This document shows, piece after piece, positions 43,387-52,265 of a stretch of 64,000 bases of DNA. The stretch covers positions 124,001 to 188,000 of the forward strand of contig NZ_FOCZ01000013.1 of assembly GCF_900110245.1 (NCBI RefSeq), in the 5' to 3' direction. The DNA comes from Niastella yeongjuensis (GTDB lineage: Bacteria > Bacteroidota > Bacteroidia > Chitinophagales > Chitinophagaceae). Position numbers and translations under genes: made by a program. Below the pieces are notes generated by a model, which saw only the letters and a list, made by a program, of their open reading frames with translations, was not told the origin of the DNA and searched no databases. Positions within the stretch are counted from its first letter, which is position 1; every line of letters begins with the position of its first letter.

Positions 43387-44472
43387 TTACAATGGCCAGC
43401 GTATGGGTTGCCGTTCTTTGGTTGACCGGTAAATAGCCGTGAACAGCTCTACTGTTTTTCTTCCTTCTCTTGCGGTTACCAGTGGTTCCCGGTTCTCTCC
43501 TATAGCCAGTATAAAGTCGCGGTTTTGCTGACGAACATAATATTCAACGGGATCGTTAGTGGCCCTGAATTCGTCTCTGTCGGCCTTATGAAAGGCGTCT
43601 AACTGTTGCTCTTCGCCGGGCACCGTCCAGATATCATTTAACGGTGGTTCCAACACTGCCGGCTGACCGGGCAGGAACATAGCGCCGCCATCGGTTTGTA
43701 CGCCGGCCGATGCGCCGTTAGAGCCATGAATATGTACTTTGCCGTATAACCCTGGCTTTTGTGCATTGCTTACAATGATGTTGGCCACCGCGCCATTCTT
43801 AAACCGGATAATGGCGGAGGCGGTATCGTCTACTTCTATGTACGGGTGGTTGATATTCTGCCAAACACCATACACTTCATCCATTTCACTACCCATGTAC
43901 CATTGCAACAGATCGAGCTGATGCGGCGCCTGGTTTACCAGCACGCCACCACCTTCTTTGTCCCAACTGCCACGCCAGGGGTCGCTGTTGTAATATTTTT
44001 CATCGCGCCAGCCATACATCACTACCGAACCCAGCATGGGCGTACCCAGCTTTCCGGCATCGATGGCCTGCTTAATGCGATAACACGCGGGGTAGAACCG
44101 TCTTTGGCTTACCATGCCTACCTGTTTGTTGTATTTGGCAGCTGCTTCCAGCATAGCGTCACAATCGGCCAGCGAAACAGCCAGGGGCTTTTCTGTAAGT
44201 ACATGGGCGCCGTTCTGTAAGGCAATCAGGGCACCCTCGGGGTGAGCCGGATGCGGCGTGCAAATAACTACCACCTGCACCTGCTCTTTTTGGATCATCT
44301 CTGCAATATCAGTATAAGCTTTTACGCCAAAGCGGGCAGCTGTAGCCGTGGCTTTTTCTACACTGCGGCTTTGCACCGCTACCAGTTCTGTTTCTGCAAT
44401 ATTCTTTAAAGCCTGCGCATGAACCTGCGCCATCTTTCCGCATCCGATGATTGCTGACCGTAATTTCTGCAT
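43387..44472 (-). CDS. Gfo/Idh/MocA family NAD(P)-dependent oxidoreductase
   Basis: 361 residues. N-terminal Rossmann fold with AIIGCGKMAQVHAQAL, the ICTPHPAHPEGA strand, and the family hallmark EKPLAVSLADCDAM. The C-terminal half holds GGGVLVNQAPHQLDLLQWYMG, with the catalytic His region typical of sugar or inositol dehydrogenases. The sugar substrate cannot be assigned. The upstream spacer holds a complete GTGAGT repeat element. Confidence 0.9.
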   Translation of the reverse strand: MQKLRSAIIGCGKMAQVHAQALKNIAETELVAVQSRSVEKATATAARFGVKAYTDIAEMIQKEQVQVVVICTPHPAHPEGALIALQNGAHVLTEKPLAVSLADCDAMLEAAAKYNKQVGMVSQRRFYPACYRIKQAIDAGKLGTPMLGSVVMYGWRDEKYYNSDPWRGSWDKEGGGVLVNQAPHQLDLLQWYMGSEMDEVYGVWQNINHPYIEVDDTASAIIRFKNGAVANIIVSNAQKPGLYGKVHIHGSNGASAGVQTDGGAMFLPGQPAVLEPPLNDIWTVPGEEQQLDAFHKADRDEFRATNDPVEYYVRQQNRDFILAIGENREPLVTAREGRKTVELFTAIYRSTKERQPIRWPL

Positions 44473-44512
44473 TTGATACTTTTTATTGCTTTCTTAGAAT
44501 ATGAGGCAGGGG

Positions 44513-44660
44513 AGTTGTGAGTTGTGAGTTGTGAGTGGTGAGTGGTGAGTAGTGAGTGGGTTCCCGATTTTCGTAGTTCCCTAATTTCCGCGAGTTCGCG
44601 AATAGTCAGATTGCTTAAATTTCGCGAGCTCACTCACCCTCACTACTCACTACTCACTTC
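44513..44660. repeat. GTGAGT hairpin repeat element, complete and longest copy
   Basis: Left arm of GAGTTGTGAGTTGTGAGTGG words to GTGAGTGGGTTCCCGATTTT, an inner AT/GC core with TTTCCGCGAGTTCGCGAATA, then TTTCGCGAGCTCACTCAC and a right arm of ACTCACTACTCAC words. Arms are complementary. Same junction sequences as at 24722-24829. Confidence 0.8.
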
Positions 44661-45407
44661 TCACTTCTGCACCTTACCTATCTTTAGAAACAAAGGAAAA
44701 TAAAAATTCTTAACATCCTCCCCCGGCCACATGTTAGTAATCGCCTTCGCCAGTTCATCAACGGGGTTATACTGGTGTGCTTTTATAAAATGCTGTACGC
44801 TTGACCAGGTATTGAAATAACCGATCAGCTGCTGCCGGTTCCATTGCACGTTTATTTGAAATTCTTTGGATGGCAGCGCTTCGTACGGGAAGGGCACCGT
44901 TGTATATTGGTCGTCGATGTACCTTCTTTCTTTGTCCCAGTACGGGCCTACGGTATCGCGGTAGAATGTTTTGATGAGGGTATTCAGCGTTTCGTCTTCA
45001 CACACTACCAGACTATAGCCCCAGATAGCAACCACAGCACCTGGTTTGGCAATGCGTTTTACTTCTTTTTCAAATGCTTCAAACTGAAACCAGTGGTAAG
45101 CCTGCGCTACAGTAATACAATCGAAACTGTTATCGGGAAAAGGGGTTTGCTCTGCGGTTGAAACGCTGTAGATGATCTTTTCGTTTGGGATAGCCTGTTG
45201 TAACTGCTTTTCGCTGATGTCTGTAGCTATTACCTTGTCAAAATAGCGGGCCAGTTCAATGGCTGCCTGTCCATTACCGGTAGCGCAATCCCAGGCCTGC
45301 TGCGGATGGGACACATGCTGCAAAATGTATTCATACAATTCACCGGGATAACCGGGGCGGTACAACGCATACAGCGAAGCCTGGTTACTGAAAAGGTCTT
45401 TTGCCAT
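44661..45407 (-). CDS. Class I SAM-dependent methyltransferase
   Basis: 248 residues. Motif I is WDCATGNGQAAIELA, the acidic strand end VIATDIS, motif II-like AEQTPFPDNSFDCITVAQAYHWF, then GAVVAIWGYS. This matches the UbiE/TrmO-like SAM methyltransferase group in which the YHWF segment is common; the substrate is unknown. It starts 11 bases after the rpe stop, so it is co-transcribed with rpe. Confidence 0.88.
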   Translation of the reverse strand: MAKDLFSNQASLYALYRPGYPGELYEYILQHVSHPQQAWDCATGNGQAAIELARYFDKVIATDISEKQLQQAIPNEKIIYSVSTAEQTPFPDNSFDCITVAQAYHWFQFEAFEKEVKRIAKPGAVVAIWGYSLVVCEDETLNTLIKTFYRDTVGPYWDKERRYIDDQYTTVPFPYEALPSKEFQINVQWNRQQLIGYFNTWSSVQHFIKAHQYNPVDELAKAITNMWPGEDVKNFYFPLFLKIGKVQK

Positions 45408-45418
45408 CCCTTTTACAT

Positions 45419-46072
45419 TTATCTGGTTATTTTTTTCAGTTGTGCGATGGTGTCTTTGGGGTCTTTTGATTTGAACACGGTATTACCTGCGACGAGTACA
45501 TCTGCACCTGCTTTTATGATCGAATGGGCATTCTCCAACGTTATGCCGCCATCGATCTCTATTTTGGTTGCCAGTCCGCGTTCATCGATCATGCGGCGCA
45601 GGGTCCTGATCTTGTTCAGGGTGTTGGGAATGAATTTCTGTCCGCCGAAACCGGGGTTCACGCTCATGATCAGTACCATGTCGAGATCATCCAGCACTTC
45701 TTTCACTGCCTCTACAGGTGTACCGGGGTTCAATGCCACGCCGGCCTGCATACCCAGCGATTTGATCTGCTGTATATTCCGGTGTAAATGCACACAACAT
45801 TCTTCGTGAACAGTAAGCATATCGGCACCAGCCTTTTTAAAATCCTCTACATATTTTTCCGGCTCCACTATCATCAGGTGCACATCAAAAAACCGGGTAG
45901 ATGCTTTTCTTATAAACTCAATGATCATGGGACCAAACGTAATATTGGGCACAAAACGCCCGTCCATTACATCCAGATGAAACCAGTCGGCCTCACTCTC
46001 ATTGATCATTTTAATATCTGCTTCGAGATTTAAAAAGTTAGCTGACAGGAATGATGGTGCTACGATAGCCAT
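45419..46072 (-). CDS. rpe: Ribulose-phosphate 3-epimerase
   Basis: 217-residue barrel of the pentose phosphate pathway, interconverting ribulose and xylulose 5-phosphate. Signatures: PSFLSANFLNLEADI, WFHLDVMDGRFVPNITFG, VHLMIVEPEKYV, MSVNPGFGGQKF and IEIDGGITLEN. Metal-binding His and Asp residues are in place. First gene of a two-gene operon with the methyltransferase. Confidence 0.96.
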   Translation of the reverse strand: MAIVAPSFLSANFLNLEADIKMINESEADWFHLDVMDGRFVPNITFGPMIIEFIRKASTRFFDVHLMIVEPEKYVEDFKKAGADMLTVHEECCVHLHRNIQQIKSLGMQAGVALNPGTPVEAVKEVLDDLDMVLIMSVNPGFGGQKFIPNTLNKIRTLRRMIDERGLATKIEIDGGITLENAHSIIKAGADVLVAGNTVFKSKDPKDTIAQLKKITR

Positions 46073-46325
46073 GCTAGTTCAAAGTTTTAAGTTCAGAGTT
46101 GAAAGTTCAAAGTTTAAAGTTGAAAGTTCAAAGGTTCCTGGGTTATTGGGTTCTGGGTTCTATGTTCTTAGTTCTTTGTTTTCGATTGCTTTGCCAGGCA
46201 AATCCGCCTGCTGGCGGATTATGGCTGTATTTCTTTCTGCCTTCTGCTTTGCTCACCGAAGCATTGGCGTAGGTGAGCCCTCTGCCATTTTCGTATTGCT
46301 CATTGCCTATTGCCCATTCCCTACT
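46073..46325. repeat. Composite intergenic repeat, copy 2 (inverted)
   Basis: Read on the minus strand it follows the module order of copy 1 at 41925-42216, with long matches in GCAGAGGGCTCACC, CTTCGGTGAGCAAAGC, ATACAGCCATAATCCGCC and the GAACTTTCAACTTT word runs. It fills the space between the TPR lipoprotein gene and rpe. Confidence 0.85.
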
Positions 46326-47331
46326 TCTTCAATCTTTTAATTCCCTCCCGGGCTTCTTCGAAATCTTTATCAAGAGCGAGGGCGCGTTCATAATTTACCA
46401 GGGCCAGGTCTTTTTTGCCCAGTACTTCATAACAACGGGCCATCCAGTACCAGGCATCAGGGCTGGTATTGGTAACTGTGGCTGCCGTGGTAAATACCTT
46501 TAATGCACTGTCATATTTTTTCAGGTCATGCAACACAATGCCTTTTTCAATATAGGCATCGGTGAATTTCCAGTCGCGGCTGATGCATTCATTGAATGTA
46601 TGGATAGCCTTGTCGTATTGTTTGGTATCTGAATAATAACTGCCTTTCAGGTACAGCACATCGTTGGTAATGTCTGAGGTGTCCTTACGCAACAGCTGGT
46701 CGCAAATGGTGATCACTTTCGGGTTCAGGGTAGCGCCATATAAACTGGCCAGGGCCAGTCCATTGTAATTGATGGGGGCTATGCGGTATGAATGTTCCAG
46801 CGCTGTTATGGCAGCGGGAGTATCTTTTAACTGTGCCAGCAATACGCCTTTTTCATACCAGATCTCAAAGTTGGTAGAATCCTGCTGTGCCCATTCATCG
46901 TATTGATCAATCGCTTTTTTTGTTTCGCCTACCTGTGTATAGATCTCGCTTAACCGGCGATGCAGGTCGGGATTGGCGGGCCATTTGGCTATACATTCTT
47001 TTAACAGGTCAACTGCAGAAGCAGGCCGGTTTACCAACATGAGGTTGGATACATATTGCAGCGCGATGTGTTCTTCGGGTTTTAATTCCCAGGCTTTTTT
47101 ATAATCGGACATGGCCAGTTCATGGCGATTGTTTTGCGAAAGCAGTACTGCTCTTTCCAGGTACAGGTCCTGGTTTTGGGGGAACCGTTTAATACTATCG
47201 GTCAATCCTGCATAGGGTTGTGAACCTAACACTTTCTCCGGCGATTCCTTTTCTTTTTTGGAATTGCAACTGCATAACCAACATAATAAACCTATCAACA
47301 AAAAACTCTTTAAAAAGAACCATCTTTTCAT
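46321..47331 (-). CDS. TPR-repeat lipoprotein
   Basis: 336 residues. Lipoprotein signal LLIGLLCWLCSCNSKKE (lipobox LCSC), then about eight TPR units from residue 38 to the end (for example ELAMSDYKKAWELKPEE, KAIDQYDEWAQQDSTNFE and YDKAIHTFNECISRDWKF). TPR arrays mediate protein contacts; this one is anchored in an envelope membrane, probably the outer. Partner unknown. The last ten bases overlap the composite repeat. Confidence 0.88.
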   Translation of the reverse strand: MKRWFFLKSFLLIGLLCWLCSCNSKKEKESPEKVLGSQPYAGLTDSIKRFPQNQDLYLERAVLLSQNNRHELAMSDYKKAWELKPEEHIALQYVSNLMLVNRPASAVDLLKECIAKWPANPDLHRRLSEIYTQVGETKKAIDQYDEWAQQDSTNFEIWYEKGVLLAQLKDTPAAITALEHSYRIAPINYNGLALASLYGATLNPKVITICDQLLRKDTSDITNDVLYLKGSYYSDTKQYDKAIHTFNECISRDWKFTDAYIEKGIVLHDLKKYDSALKVFTTAATVTNTSPDAWYWMARCYEVLGKKDLALVNYERALALDKDFEEAREGIKRLKK

Positions 47332-47394
47332 CTGCGTTATATATGTTTTTTTCAGAGGCCGGCACGTATTAAAAATATTTGCAACGGGGTCGCC

Positions 47395-47510
47395 TTTGTA
47401 ACGGGTCGCCTACGCCAGGGCTTGCACCTTCTCCGCCGCGGCGGATTCGGCGCACACGGTCGGCGACCGAGGATCGCCTACGCTAAAGCTTCGGCGACCG
47501 AGGCAAAACT
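47395..47510. repeat. GC-rich hairpin repeats (TCGCCTACGC...GCTTCGGCGA)
   Basis: Contains GGTCGCCTACGCCAGGGCTT, CCGCCGCGGCGG and TCGCCTACGCTAAAGCTTCG followed by GCGACC. The last unit forms a hairpin. Related units are inside both composite repeats (41935, 42020, 46250). It lies between divergent genes. Confidence 0.7.
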
Positions 47511-47581
47511 AACCGATTTTTATCTAGTACTTATGACAATATTCTGACATGCAAACTATTTAACAAAATTATCTTCATTTC

Positions 47582-48655
47582 ATGGCTATTCAAAAATGCA
47601 TCCCAATTATTCTGCTGGTTATTTTGCCTTTGTTGGCCACTTCGCAACAGACCGACACTTTACACTATCCTGAAGAAAAACATTTCAGGAACATTCAACA
47701 GCTAACGTTTGGTGGCGATAATGCTGAAGCTTATTTCAGTTATGACGGTAAATGGCTCGTTTTTCAACGCACCAGTATTAAAGACGGCATCCCCTGCGAT
47801 CAGATCTTTGTTGGCAAGATACCTGCACCGGGCACTCCTTTCACTTATAAAAGGATAAGTTCCGGTAAAGGCAGGACCACCTGCGGCTTTTTTACCAGGG
47901 ACGGCAAACACGTTATATATGCATCCACTCATTTGGCAGGTGACAGTTGTCCGCCCCTGCCCGACCGGTCGAAATACGGTAATAAGTACATATGGCCGCT
48001 TTATAGCAGCTATGATATTTTTATGGCCGATCTCGATGGCAACATCGTTAAACAACTTACCCATAGCAAGGGTTATGATGCAGAAGCAACACTTTCACCC
48101 GATGGCAAAAAAATGATCTATACCAGTGTAAAGGATGGCGATATCGATCTGTATATAATGGACCTGCAAACCGGCAAAGAAAAACGCATCACCCATACAC
48201 CGGGTTATGATGGCGGCGCCTGGTTCAGCCCCGATGGTAAAAAGATCATCTGGCGTGCTTCACGACCGCAAACACCCGAAGCCCTGCAATCGTATAAAGA
48301 ACTGCTGGCTGAAAACCTGGTAGCCCCTACGCAAATGGAAGTATTTATTGCCGATGCCGATGGCAGCAATGCCCGCCAGGTAACCCAGTTGGGACAAGCC
48401 AACTGGGCGCCCGCTTTTTTACCCGATAGCAAACGGATCATCTTTGCCTCGAATCACGAATACAAAAGAGGGTTTCCCTTCAACCTGTATATTATGCAGG
48501 CCGATGGCAGCGGATTGCAAAAGATCAGCCGCGATAAGGGGTTTGATGCCTTTCCCATGTTTAGCCCCGACGGTAAAAAGATTGTGTTTTGCAGTAACCG
48601 CAATAACGGAGGCACCCACGATACCAACATTTTTATTGCCGATTGGGTAGATTGA
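47582..48655 (+). CDS. Secreted TolB-like PD40 beta-propeller protein
   Basis: 357 residues. Signal peptide (IPIILLVILPLLATSQQ), then about six WD40-like PD40 units with the repeated SPDGKK/IY or SxDGKWLVF pattern (AYFSYDGKWLVF, ATLSPDGKKMIYTS, AWFSPDGKKIIWRAS, MFSPDGKKIVFCSN). A single propeller without a catalytic domain, like the C-terminal half of TolB. It probably binds another envelope protein or a peptide. Function unknown. Confidence 0.85.
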   Translation: MAIQKCIPIILLVILPLLATSQQTDTLHYPEEKHFRNIQQLTFGGDNAEAYFSYDGKWLVFQRTSIKDGIPCDQIFVGKIPAPGTPFTYKRISSGKGRTTCGFFTRDGKHVIYASTHLAGDSCPPLPDRSKYGNKYIWPLYSSYDIFMADLDGNIVKQLTHSKGYDAEATLSPDGKKMIYTSVKDGDIDLYIMDLQTGKEKRITHTPGYDGGAWFSPDGKKIIWRASRPQTPEALQSYKELLAENLVAPTQMEVFIADADGSNARQVTQLGQANWAPAFLPDSKRIIFASNHEYKRGFPFNLYIMQADGSGLQKISRDKGFDAFPMFSPDGKKIVFCSNRNNGGTHDTNIFIADWVD

Positions 48656-48727
48656 GGCCATATTATTCAGGAATCAAATTTGAGATTTCAACCTGTCGCC
48701 ATTAGCTTTGCCGGCAAATCCCACATT

Positions 48728-49192
48728 ATGAATTTTTTAGTTGCACTACATAGCTGGCTCCGGTGGATACTGTTGATCTTATTGTTGGTTTCCATCGTAA
48801 AGAGCTTATCAGGTTTCATTGGTAAAAAGGCATTATCTGCAGGTGACAAGAAATTATGGTTGTTTACCATGATCACAGCCCACACTACCCTGCTGGTTGG
48901 TTTAATATTGTTGTTCTTTGGTACATTCGGTATTACGAAAGGGGTGCCTGAAGGCGTAAGTGTAATGAAAAATGCCACCTATCGTTTTTATTGGGTAGAA
49001 CACCCGTTGATGATGATCATTGCCATTGCATTGATCACAGTGGGCAGAGGTCAGGCTAAAAAGTCAATCTCTGACTATAACAAATACAAAAAAGCATTCT
49101 GGTTCTTTTTGATTGCTTTACTGGTAATACTGGCCGCTATTCCCTGGCCATTCAGAACAGAAATTGGCCGGGCTTTTGTTCCAGGCATGTAA
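48728..49192 (+). CDS. Four-helix membrane protein (often annotated cytochrome b-like)
   Basis: 154 residues from the ATG at 48728, which starts directly at the first helix; the longer frame from 48680 adds a non-hydrophobic stretch. Four helices carry His residues near their ends (VALHSWLRWIL, ITAHTTLLVG, VEHPLMMIIA), a pattern that could bind haem or quinone, which is why relatives are annotated cytochrome b-like. Evidence for haem is only this pattern. A terminator follows. Confidence 0.7.
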   Translation: MNFLVALHSWLRWILLILLLVSIVKSLSGFIGKKALSAGDKKLWLFTMITAHTTLLVGLILLFFGTFGITKGVPEGVSVMKNATYRFYWVEHPLMMIIAIALITVGRGQAKKSISDYNKYKKAFWFFLIALLVILAAIPWPFRTEIGRAFVPGM

Positions 49193-49220
49193 TACTGCAT
49201 TCAACTTTTAATGTTATTAT

Positions 49221-49249
49221 GAAATGTCCGCTGCGGCGGACATTTTTCA
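49221..49249 (+). terminator. Terminator after the four-helix membrane protein
   Basis: AAATGTCCGC, TGC, GGCGGACATTTTT stem-loop with T-run, 29 bases after the stop. Confidence 0.8.
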
Positions 49250-49739
49250 TTTATTTACTTCCCGCTAAAAGTGGTTTTAGCGTATTTACATTAAAAAATA
49301 ACCTGCTATAAACCAGCTAATTCTAATTGGTTTCTAATCCCAATTACACCTATCTGCCTCATTTCAATCCACTTATCTCAATTCGTCGAGGCATATAACA
49401 AAATGAATTACAACACAATATTAAAGGTGTACCGGCGTTTTTGGTGGCATGTAAACTGAACCGGGAATCCGGGACAGGACACTACAGGACGATCGTTTGA
49501 AGTTAACACGGTACGTTTGTGCGCCCAGAATTGGATAGTCACAGAAAGGCCAGAATCCCACTGCAATATATCTTTTCCATTAAGCAATGTGGTATATAAT
49601 GGCTGTCGTATACAGAAAAACGATATGCTTACCTTGCTTGCTCCTAATGAATAATTTCTATCATTAAGTTTTATTGGATCTGTCTAATTGGAATATTTTA
49701 TTTCGGCAGACTTTTTGAAATACTCATTTAAACGTTAAC
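49250..49739. other. Intergenic stretch without gene
   Basis: About 490 AT-rich bases without a credible frame. One short inverted repeat, AATTGG (49325-49330) and CCAATT (49340-49345), is visible. The last 100 bases should hold the promoter of the secreted-protein gene, but no clear TAnnTTTG box is seen. Confidence 0.5.
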
Positions 49740-51095
49740 ATGACACTTAACACCTTGGTGAGAATCCGTACTAGCGTTTTATTTTTATGCTTACTATTCT
49801 CCAGTTCGTCCCTATTAGCACAAACACTAAATGCCGTATACGCAGGTACTGCGTATGAATATGATCAGAGTTCTGATGCCGGCGCAATGGTAAGAACTGA
49901 TTATGCTTATTACTTCAGACCCAATTCATCTTTTTGTAGTGGTTTAGACAAAGCTGACTGGCAAAAGCGTATTGACGGTACTTACTCTATTACCGGCAAT
50001 CAGTTGAAGATGAAATTCCTCAATGATGGTTCTGAAAAGATCATTCTGTTAAGTGTTACTGGCGAAACCGGCCAGTCTGGCGCTGCTACTTTTGTAAGAC
50101 TTAATATTTCCACTGCAGTTCCCAATGGTTTTTACAAATTTGTAAGATCGAGCAGCAAAGCTGATGGCTTTTATTTTACCGATGGTAAATTCAAACGCAC
50201 GGCTACGCTCACTACCCTGTCGGGCGGAAACGCCAACAGCGGCAATGGTGGTTCTTACAGCATCAACCAGGGCCAGCTGGACCTGAAATTTGACAACGGT
50301 AAAACAGCCACCTACAGCTTATTCACCAGCCCTGATAAAAAACAGATCGTTGTTATCAATGGCGATATCTATTACCTCGATGAAGAGGAAATGGCCAAAC
50401 ATGGCGATATTGCTAAACCTACTACTACAACAGCAGCACCTATAGTTACCACTACGACCACCACCAAGTCGAACGACATCCTGGAAGCAGGTATGAACCT
50501 GATGAAAGCATGTAACCAAACCCATGGTGGTAAAAGCCTGGATGCCCTTACTTCGCTGAAAGCCGTGATGAATACCAACAACCTTACGCTGACCATGACA
50601 GCTGACTTTAACCGTCAGGTTGTACGTTTGGAATCATCATTGCAAGGCAATGTTATTCTGTTAGAACAAATGGAAGGCAACAGCGGCTGGAGCTTTGATG
50701 GCAATGGTTATGTTGCACTGTCGCCCCAACGTGTAACTGAATTGAAACGTTACCTGTACTGTGGGATCTTAGGTTTGAAAGCAGGCGTTCTGGAAAAATC
50801 AACCGCTACCCTGCAAACCACACAATATGACCTGTCATCAGTAATGGTAACCGTAAACAGTGTGCGTGCCGGTTATATCATCAACAACAAGGCTAACAAA
50901 CTGGAAGCCCTGATCATGGTTGATCCGCTGAGTGGTACTTCTACCTTTACCTATTCTGACTACAAGAAAACGAATGGTATCATGTTACCCTACACCGAGA
51001 TCATGCAGAGTGGTAAACACGCTCAAACCATCACTTACGAAAGCTATGACATCAACCCATCGTTCCCTGCGAGCTCATGGGCTAAGCCTAAATAA
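49740..51095 (+). CDS. Secreted two-part protein of unknown function
   Basis: 451 residues. Signal peptide (SVLFLCLLFSSSSLLAQ). Residues about 25-210 hold two related beta-rich segments, each ending in a Gly-rich turn (TYSITGNQLKMKF and SYSINQGQLDLKF). A Thr-rich linker (about 225-245, KPTTTTAAPIVTTTTTTK) leads to a C-terminal domain (about 250-451) resembling the LolA-like outer-membrane sorting fold seen in Bacteroidota secreted proteins (GGKSLDALTSLKAV, IMLPYTEIMQSGK). Role unknown. A strong terminator follows. Confidence 0.75.
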   Translation: MTLNTLVRIRTSVLFLCLLFSSSSLLAQTLNAVYAGTAYEYDQSSDAGAMVRTDYAYYFRPNSSFCSGLDKADWQKRIDGTYSITGNQLKMKFLNDGSEKIILLSVTGETGQSGAATFVRLNISTAVPNGFYKFVRSSSKADGFYFTDGKFKRTATLTTLSGGNANSGNGGSYSINQGQLDLKFDNGKTATYSLFTSPDKKQIVVINGDIYYLDEEEMAKHGDIAKPTTTTAAPIVTTTTTTKSNDILEAGMNLMKACNQTHGGKSLDALTSLKAVMNTNNLTLTMTADFNRQVVRLESSLQGNVILLEQMEGNSGWSFDGNGYVALSPQRVTELKRYLYCGILGLKAGVLEKSTATLQTTQYDLSSVMVTVNSVRAGYIINNKANKLEALIMVDPLSGTSTFTYSDYKKTNGIMLPYTEIMQSGKHAQTITYESYDINPSFPASSWAKPK

Positions 51096-51121
51096 GTTAG
51101 TTGCATAATTTTTTATATAGA

Positions 51122-51151
51122 GGCTCCATCTTACGATGGGGCCTTTTTTGT
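51122..51151 (+). terminator. Terminator of the secreted two-part protein
   Basis: GGCTCCATC, loop TTAC, GATGGGGCC, then TTTTTTG. Confidence 0.9.
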
Positions 51152-51159
51152 TTTAAGGG

Positions 51160-51352
51160 GGAGAAGGGCAGAAGGCAGAGGGCAGAGGGCAGAAAGCCTC
51201 ATCGCGGACCTACTTCCTACTTCTTATCTCGTACTTCCTACATCTTACTTCTTTCCTCTATCAACCCGATCAACCTGTGAACTTGTTAACCTGTGAACTT
51301 GTTAACTTGTCAACTTGTTAACCTGTCAACTTGTTAACTGGTCAACTTACAA
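51160..51352. repeat. Composite word-repeat element, copy A
   Basis: Modules in order: GGGCAGAAGGCAGAGGGCAG words; core CCTCATCGCGGACC; CTACTTCCTACTTCTTATCT words; TATCAACCCGATCAACC and GTTAACTTGTCAAC words. An inverted near-copy lies at 54956-55090. It fills the spacer before the bestrophin gene and enters that frame only upstream of the true start. Confidence 0.85.
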
Positions 51353-51384
51353 ATCCGTACCTTGGCAGGAAGAAACACCCGACC

Positions 51385-52263
51385 ATGATCACATACAATC
51401 CTAAAGACTGGTTTACATTTATTTTCCGCTTTCATAAGGCGGATACCTTACGCAAGTTATCACCCCTTATTTTCGGCATTTGTATTTACTGCTGGGTGAT
51501 TGCTTTACTGGAACTGCATATTTTGAAATTATCGGAAAGCAGTCATGTAAAGCAGATAACCTCTATGCATACGCTCCTCAGCTTCGTGATCTCGATGCTG
51601 CTGGTATTTCGTACCAATACCGCATACGACCGCTGGTGGGAAGGAAGAAAATTATGGGGCTCCCTGGTTAACAACAGCCGTAACCTGGCCATTAAACTAA
51701 ACAGCATGCTGGGATTTGAAGAAGCAACACACCGCACTTTCTTCAAAAAAACCATTCCCCTGTATGCCTCGGTACTGGCCCATCACCTGCATGCAGAATC
51801 AACCCGGCTGGCGCTCGATGAACAGGACCATCCCGAACTGAACCTCGACAGCAACCGCCACATGCCCAACCAGGTTGCTTCCATGCTGATGCAACGGGTA
51901 AACAGGTTGTATGAAGAAGGAAAAATAAAAGGCGATCAACTGATCGTACTCAATAATGAACTGGCTTCCTTTACCGATATCTGCGGCGCCTGTGAACGCA
52001 TCAAGAACACGCCCATCCCTTTTTCTTACAGCGTGTTCATAAAAAAGTTCATCTTCTTTTATGTGATGACGCTGCCTTTTAGCTTTGTCATCAGCCTGGG
52101 TTACCTGGCCATTCCCGTAGTGGGTTTTATCTTTTATGTACTGGCCAGTTTGGAACTGATCGCTGAAGAAATTGAAGACCCGTTTGGCGCTGATGAAAAC
52201 GACCTGCCCATGACCAAAATGGCTTCCAACATCAAAAAACACGTGGGTGAAATTATAGAGTAA
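51385..52263 (+). CDS. Bestrophin-family ion channel
   Basis: 292 residues from the ATG at 51385; the longer frame from 51331 starts inside repeat sequence. About four membrane helices. Family signatures: LLVFRTNTAYDRWWEGRKLWGSLVNNSRNLA after the second helix, PIPFSYSVFIKKFIFF before the third, and the acidic EEIEDPFGADENDLP segment resembling the calcium clamp of animal bestrophins. Bacterial members form pentameric channels, mostly for cations. It converges with the M48 gene, 2 bases between the stops. Confidence 0.9.
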   Translation: MITYNPKDWFTFIFRFHKADTLRKLSPLIFGICIYCWVIALLELHILKLSESSHVKQITSMHTLLSFVISMLLVFRTNTAYDRWWEGRKLWGSLVNNSRNLAIKLNSMLGFEEATHRTFFKKTIPLYASVLAHHLHAESTRLALDEQDHPELNLDSNRHMPNQVASMLMQRVNRLYEEGKIKGDQLIVLNNELASFTDICGACERIKNTPIPFSYSVFIKKFIFFYVMTLPFSFVISLGYLAIPVVGFIFYVLASLELIAEEIEDPFGADENDLPMTKMASNIKKHVGEIIE

Positions 52264-52265
52264 GC

